Source: a virus. From it: 23,110 nt of DNA. Made by a program: the position numbers and the translations under genes. The stretch is taken from positions 1 through 23,110 of the IMG/VR virus record IMGVR_UViG_3300009285_004743; one strand, 5' to 3'. Shown piece by piece: positions 21,964 to 23,110 of this stretch. The notes beneath the pieces are model-generated. The model saw nothing but the letters and a program-made list of their open reading frames with translations. It ran no database searches and had not been told where the DNA came from. The first letter of the stretch is position 1; every line of letters starts with the position of its first letter.

Positions 21964-22856
21964 CTCGTCTCAAACCCTTTCAAATCGAGCCCCGCAAATC
22001 GCTCTACCCCGTTCTTGTCCAGAAGCTCGAATATCTGCTCTTCCTGATAGGGGTGGCTGTCCAGCTTGATCTGGTCCTTGGCGATTCCGGCCCACCATTC
22101 CGGCGGTAGCGGATGAAGGTGCATCTCCCTTTCGTCCAGAGCCGCGTCGTAGATGGCGTTCAGCTCCTTGACGGTACGACGATCCGGCCAGCGGACCCGC
22201 TCGACCATGCGGTACAGGACGTGCTTTGCGATGAGGCGGCGCTTGTTGGCGAATTGCAAGTGCATCGCGCCGCCGCCCGCGTGTTCTTTCGATGGCATCT
22301 TTTCGAGCCAAGGGACATAGCGACCCCCGGCCCCCGAAGGAATACGGTTGTGGAAATGGTAGCCGTCCTCGCGCGGCTTGTGGGTCAAGGATTTATCGGC
22401 GTTGTCGTTAATGGCGATCGACAGGACCCCATGAGACCAGACGCTTCGATCCTGGCGGAAGTGATCCAAGTCGCCCCACACCGGGACCATGGGCAGTTCG
22501 AGCACTTGGCCCGGCGTCAGTCGTTCGCAGAATCCGCGCAGCTTCGGGAGGACGTTCGCCGTCGGGATCTCGTCGGCGTCGATCAGGCCAAAGTGGGTAG
22601 CGGACATGATTTCGCGGGCCGTTCTGAGTAAGCGGTCCCGTAGGTCCATCTCGGCCCAGTGCTCGCTCGGCCCCTCGAACAGCATCTTGACCCGGCCCGG
22701 ATTCAAGAGGGCGATTTCCCCGACGATTTCAACCGTGCGGTCGGTGCAGACGTGGCAGAGCACGCACACCTCGTCGCACCATTGGAGAGCCGCGGGCAAG
22801 GAAGCCCCGATAATCCATTCCTCGTTGCGGACGAGCATGCAACCGACGATCTTCAT
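21906..22856 (-). CDS. Glycosyltransferase, family 2-like (316 aa)
   Basis: Residues 2-12 (KIVGCMLVRNE) form the first strand and nucleotide-binding start typical of family 2 glycosyltransferases. CDEVCVLCHVCTDRTVEI (27-44) matches the D-E-V-x-V-x-D-x-x-S-x-D-x-T region, and DAD at 93-95 (in LIDADEIP) is the metal-binding D-x-D. No membrane segment is visible, so it is probably soluble. In phages such enzymes modify DNA bases, virion proteins or host surface sugars; the sequence alone does not tell which. The start overlaps the preceding stop (ATGA), tying it to the ABA-sandwich gene and the co-chaperonin-like gene, upstream of the head genes. Confidence 0.75.
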   Translation of the reverse strand: MKIVGCMLVRNEEWIIGASLPAALQWCDEVCVLCHVCTDRTVEIVGEIALLNPGRVKMLFEGPSEHWAEMDLRDRLLRTAREIMSATHFGLIDADEIPTANVLPKLRGFCERLTPGQVLELPMVPVWGDLDHFRQDRSVWSHGVLSIAINDNADKSLTHKPREDGYHFHNRIPSGAGGRYVPWLEKMPSKEHAGGGAMHLQFANKRRLIAKHVLYRMVERVRWPDRRTVKELNAIYDAALDEREMHLHPLPPEWWAGIAKDQIKLDSHPYQEEQIFELLDKNGVERFAGLDLKGFETRWRSETSARSKTAPAATGM

Positions 22857-23110
22857 GCTGCGGGTACCTCCACCCCAAAGGCCTTGAGGGCGGCGAGACA
22901 GATGGCGCGGGGGGCGCTATCGGCGCTGGCGACAAAAGACGCTCGCGCCACCGATCCGCCCAACATCTTCTGTTCGTAGCACCAGATCCCGGCAACCCAC
23001 TTATTCTTCGCTGGTAGCCAGTTGACTTCGAGGAGTTCGCGCTCTTTGTCTCCCACCCTATCCTTCAGCTTTTCCATGACCTCCCACGCCGCTTCAATGG
23101 AAGTCGAATA
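22853..23110 (-). CDS. Phage ABA-sandwich domain protein, C-terminal part
   Basis: The frame is open to the right edge, so the true start lies outside the window; an internal ATG at 23077 is probably not the start. The residues before that ATG read YSTSIEAAWEV, and the C-terminus reads SAPRAICLAALKAFGVEVP. The Y-S-T-D/S-I-x-A-A-W-E-V-V/M-E-K-L start and the A-P-R/L-A-I-C-x-A-A-L-K-A-x-G-V-E end are hallmarks of the small phage ABA-sandwich family, about 90-130 residues and of unknown function. It overlaps the glycosyltransferase start by ATGA. Confidence 0.75.
   Translation of the reverse strand, partial: YSTSIEAAWEVMEKLKDRVGDKERELLEVNWLPAKNKWVAGIWCYEQKMLGGSVARASFVASADSAPRAICLAALKAFGVEVPAA

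Noticed and set aside
1-23110. tRNA or rRNA genes, insertion sequences, integrase or attachment sites
   Set aside because: None could be recognised by reading either strand; a covariance-model scan was not possible here.

Overview
The window is a stretch of a tailed double-stranded DNA bacteriophage (Caudoviricetes) or prophage with a GC-rich genome. No host gene is visible. The head genes are of the Mu gpF/gpI/gpT kind, and a tail, fibre and lysis module follows. A lipoprotein signal at the left edge and an XhlA-like holin suggest a Gram-negative host. No terminase, portal, integrase or endolysin lies in the window. Terminase and portal would be expected beyond the right edge, and the endolysin possibly beyond the left.

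Nearly everything is read from the minus strand, so the story runs right to left. At 23110-19564 is an upstream head block: a phage ABA-sandwich protein (cut by the window edge), a family 2-like glycosyltransferase, a protein made of two tandem GroES/Cpn10-like domains, a 119-aa unknown, a gpF/SPP1-gp7-like head morphogenesis protein, and a small winged-helix protein. The genes are chained by ATGA overlaps or very short gaps. The head morphogenesis gene carries an in-frame UGA exactly where its family has the first Cys of a C-R-C motif, and the frame stays open for 54 codons beyond it.

At 17499-19563 the block is interrupted by an opposite-strand cassette. It has a TTGACA-type promoter, a leader with a long inverted repeat, and two plus-strand genes (246 and 183 aa). 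It ends in a 577-bp noncoding array of 97 GGANN pentamers arranged in ten blocks, each opened by a 9-nt GGCAGNNNN header. The array fills precisely the space between two convergent stop codons and is the most unusual object in the window.

At 17498-8897 the minus strand resumes with a prohead protease with a nested scaffold start, a cement-like protein, the gpT-like major capsid protein, several head and connector proteins (one with an inserted carbohydrate-binding-like jelly roll), a gpG-like tail completion protein, a tail-tube-like protein and an FN3-bearing protein. At 8888-1431 come a short tape-measure-like protein with signs of paired frameshifts, three large tail or baseplate-type proteins, and a tail fibre whose tip is visibly less GC-rich. 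At 1430-1 are two small unknowns, a holin-like protein, a stand-alone CheY-like receiver domain and the start of a lipoprotein (spanin candidate).

All family calls come from reading the translated sequence, not from a database search.
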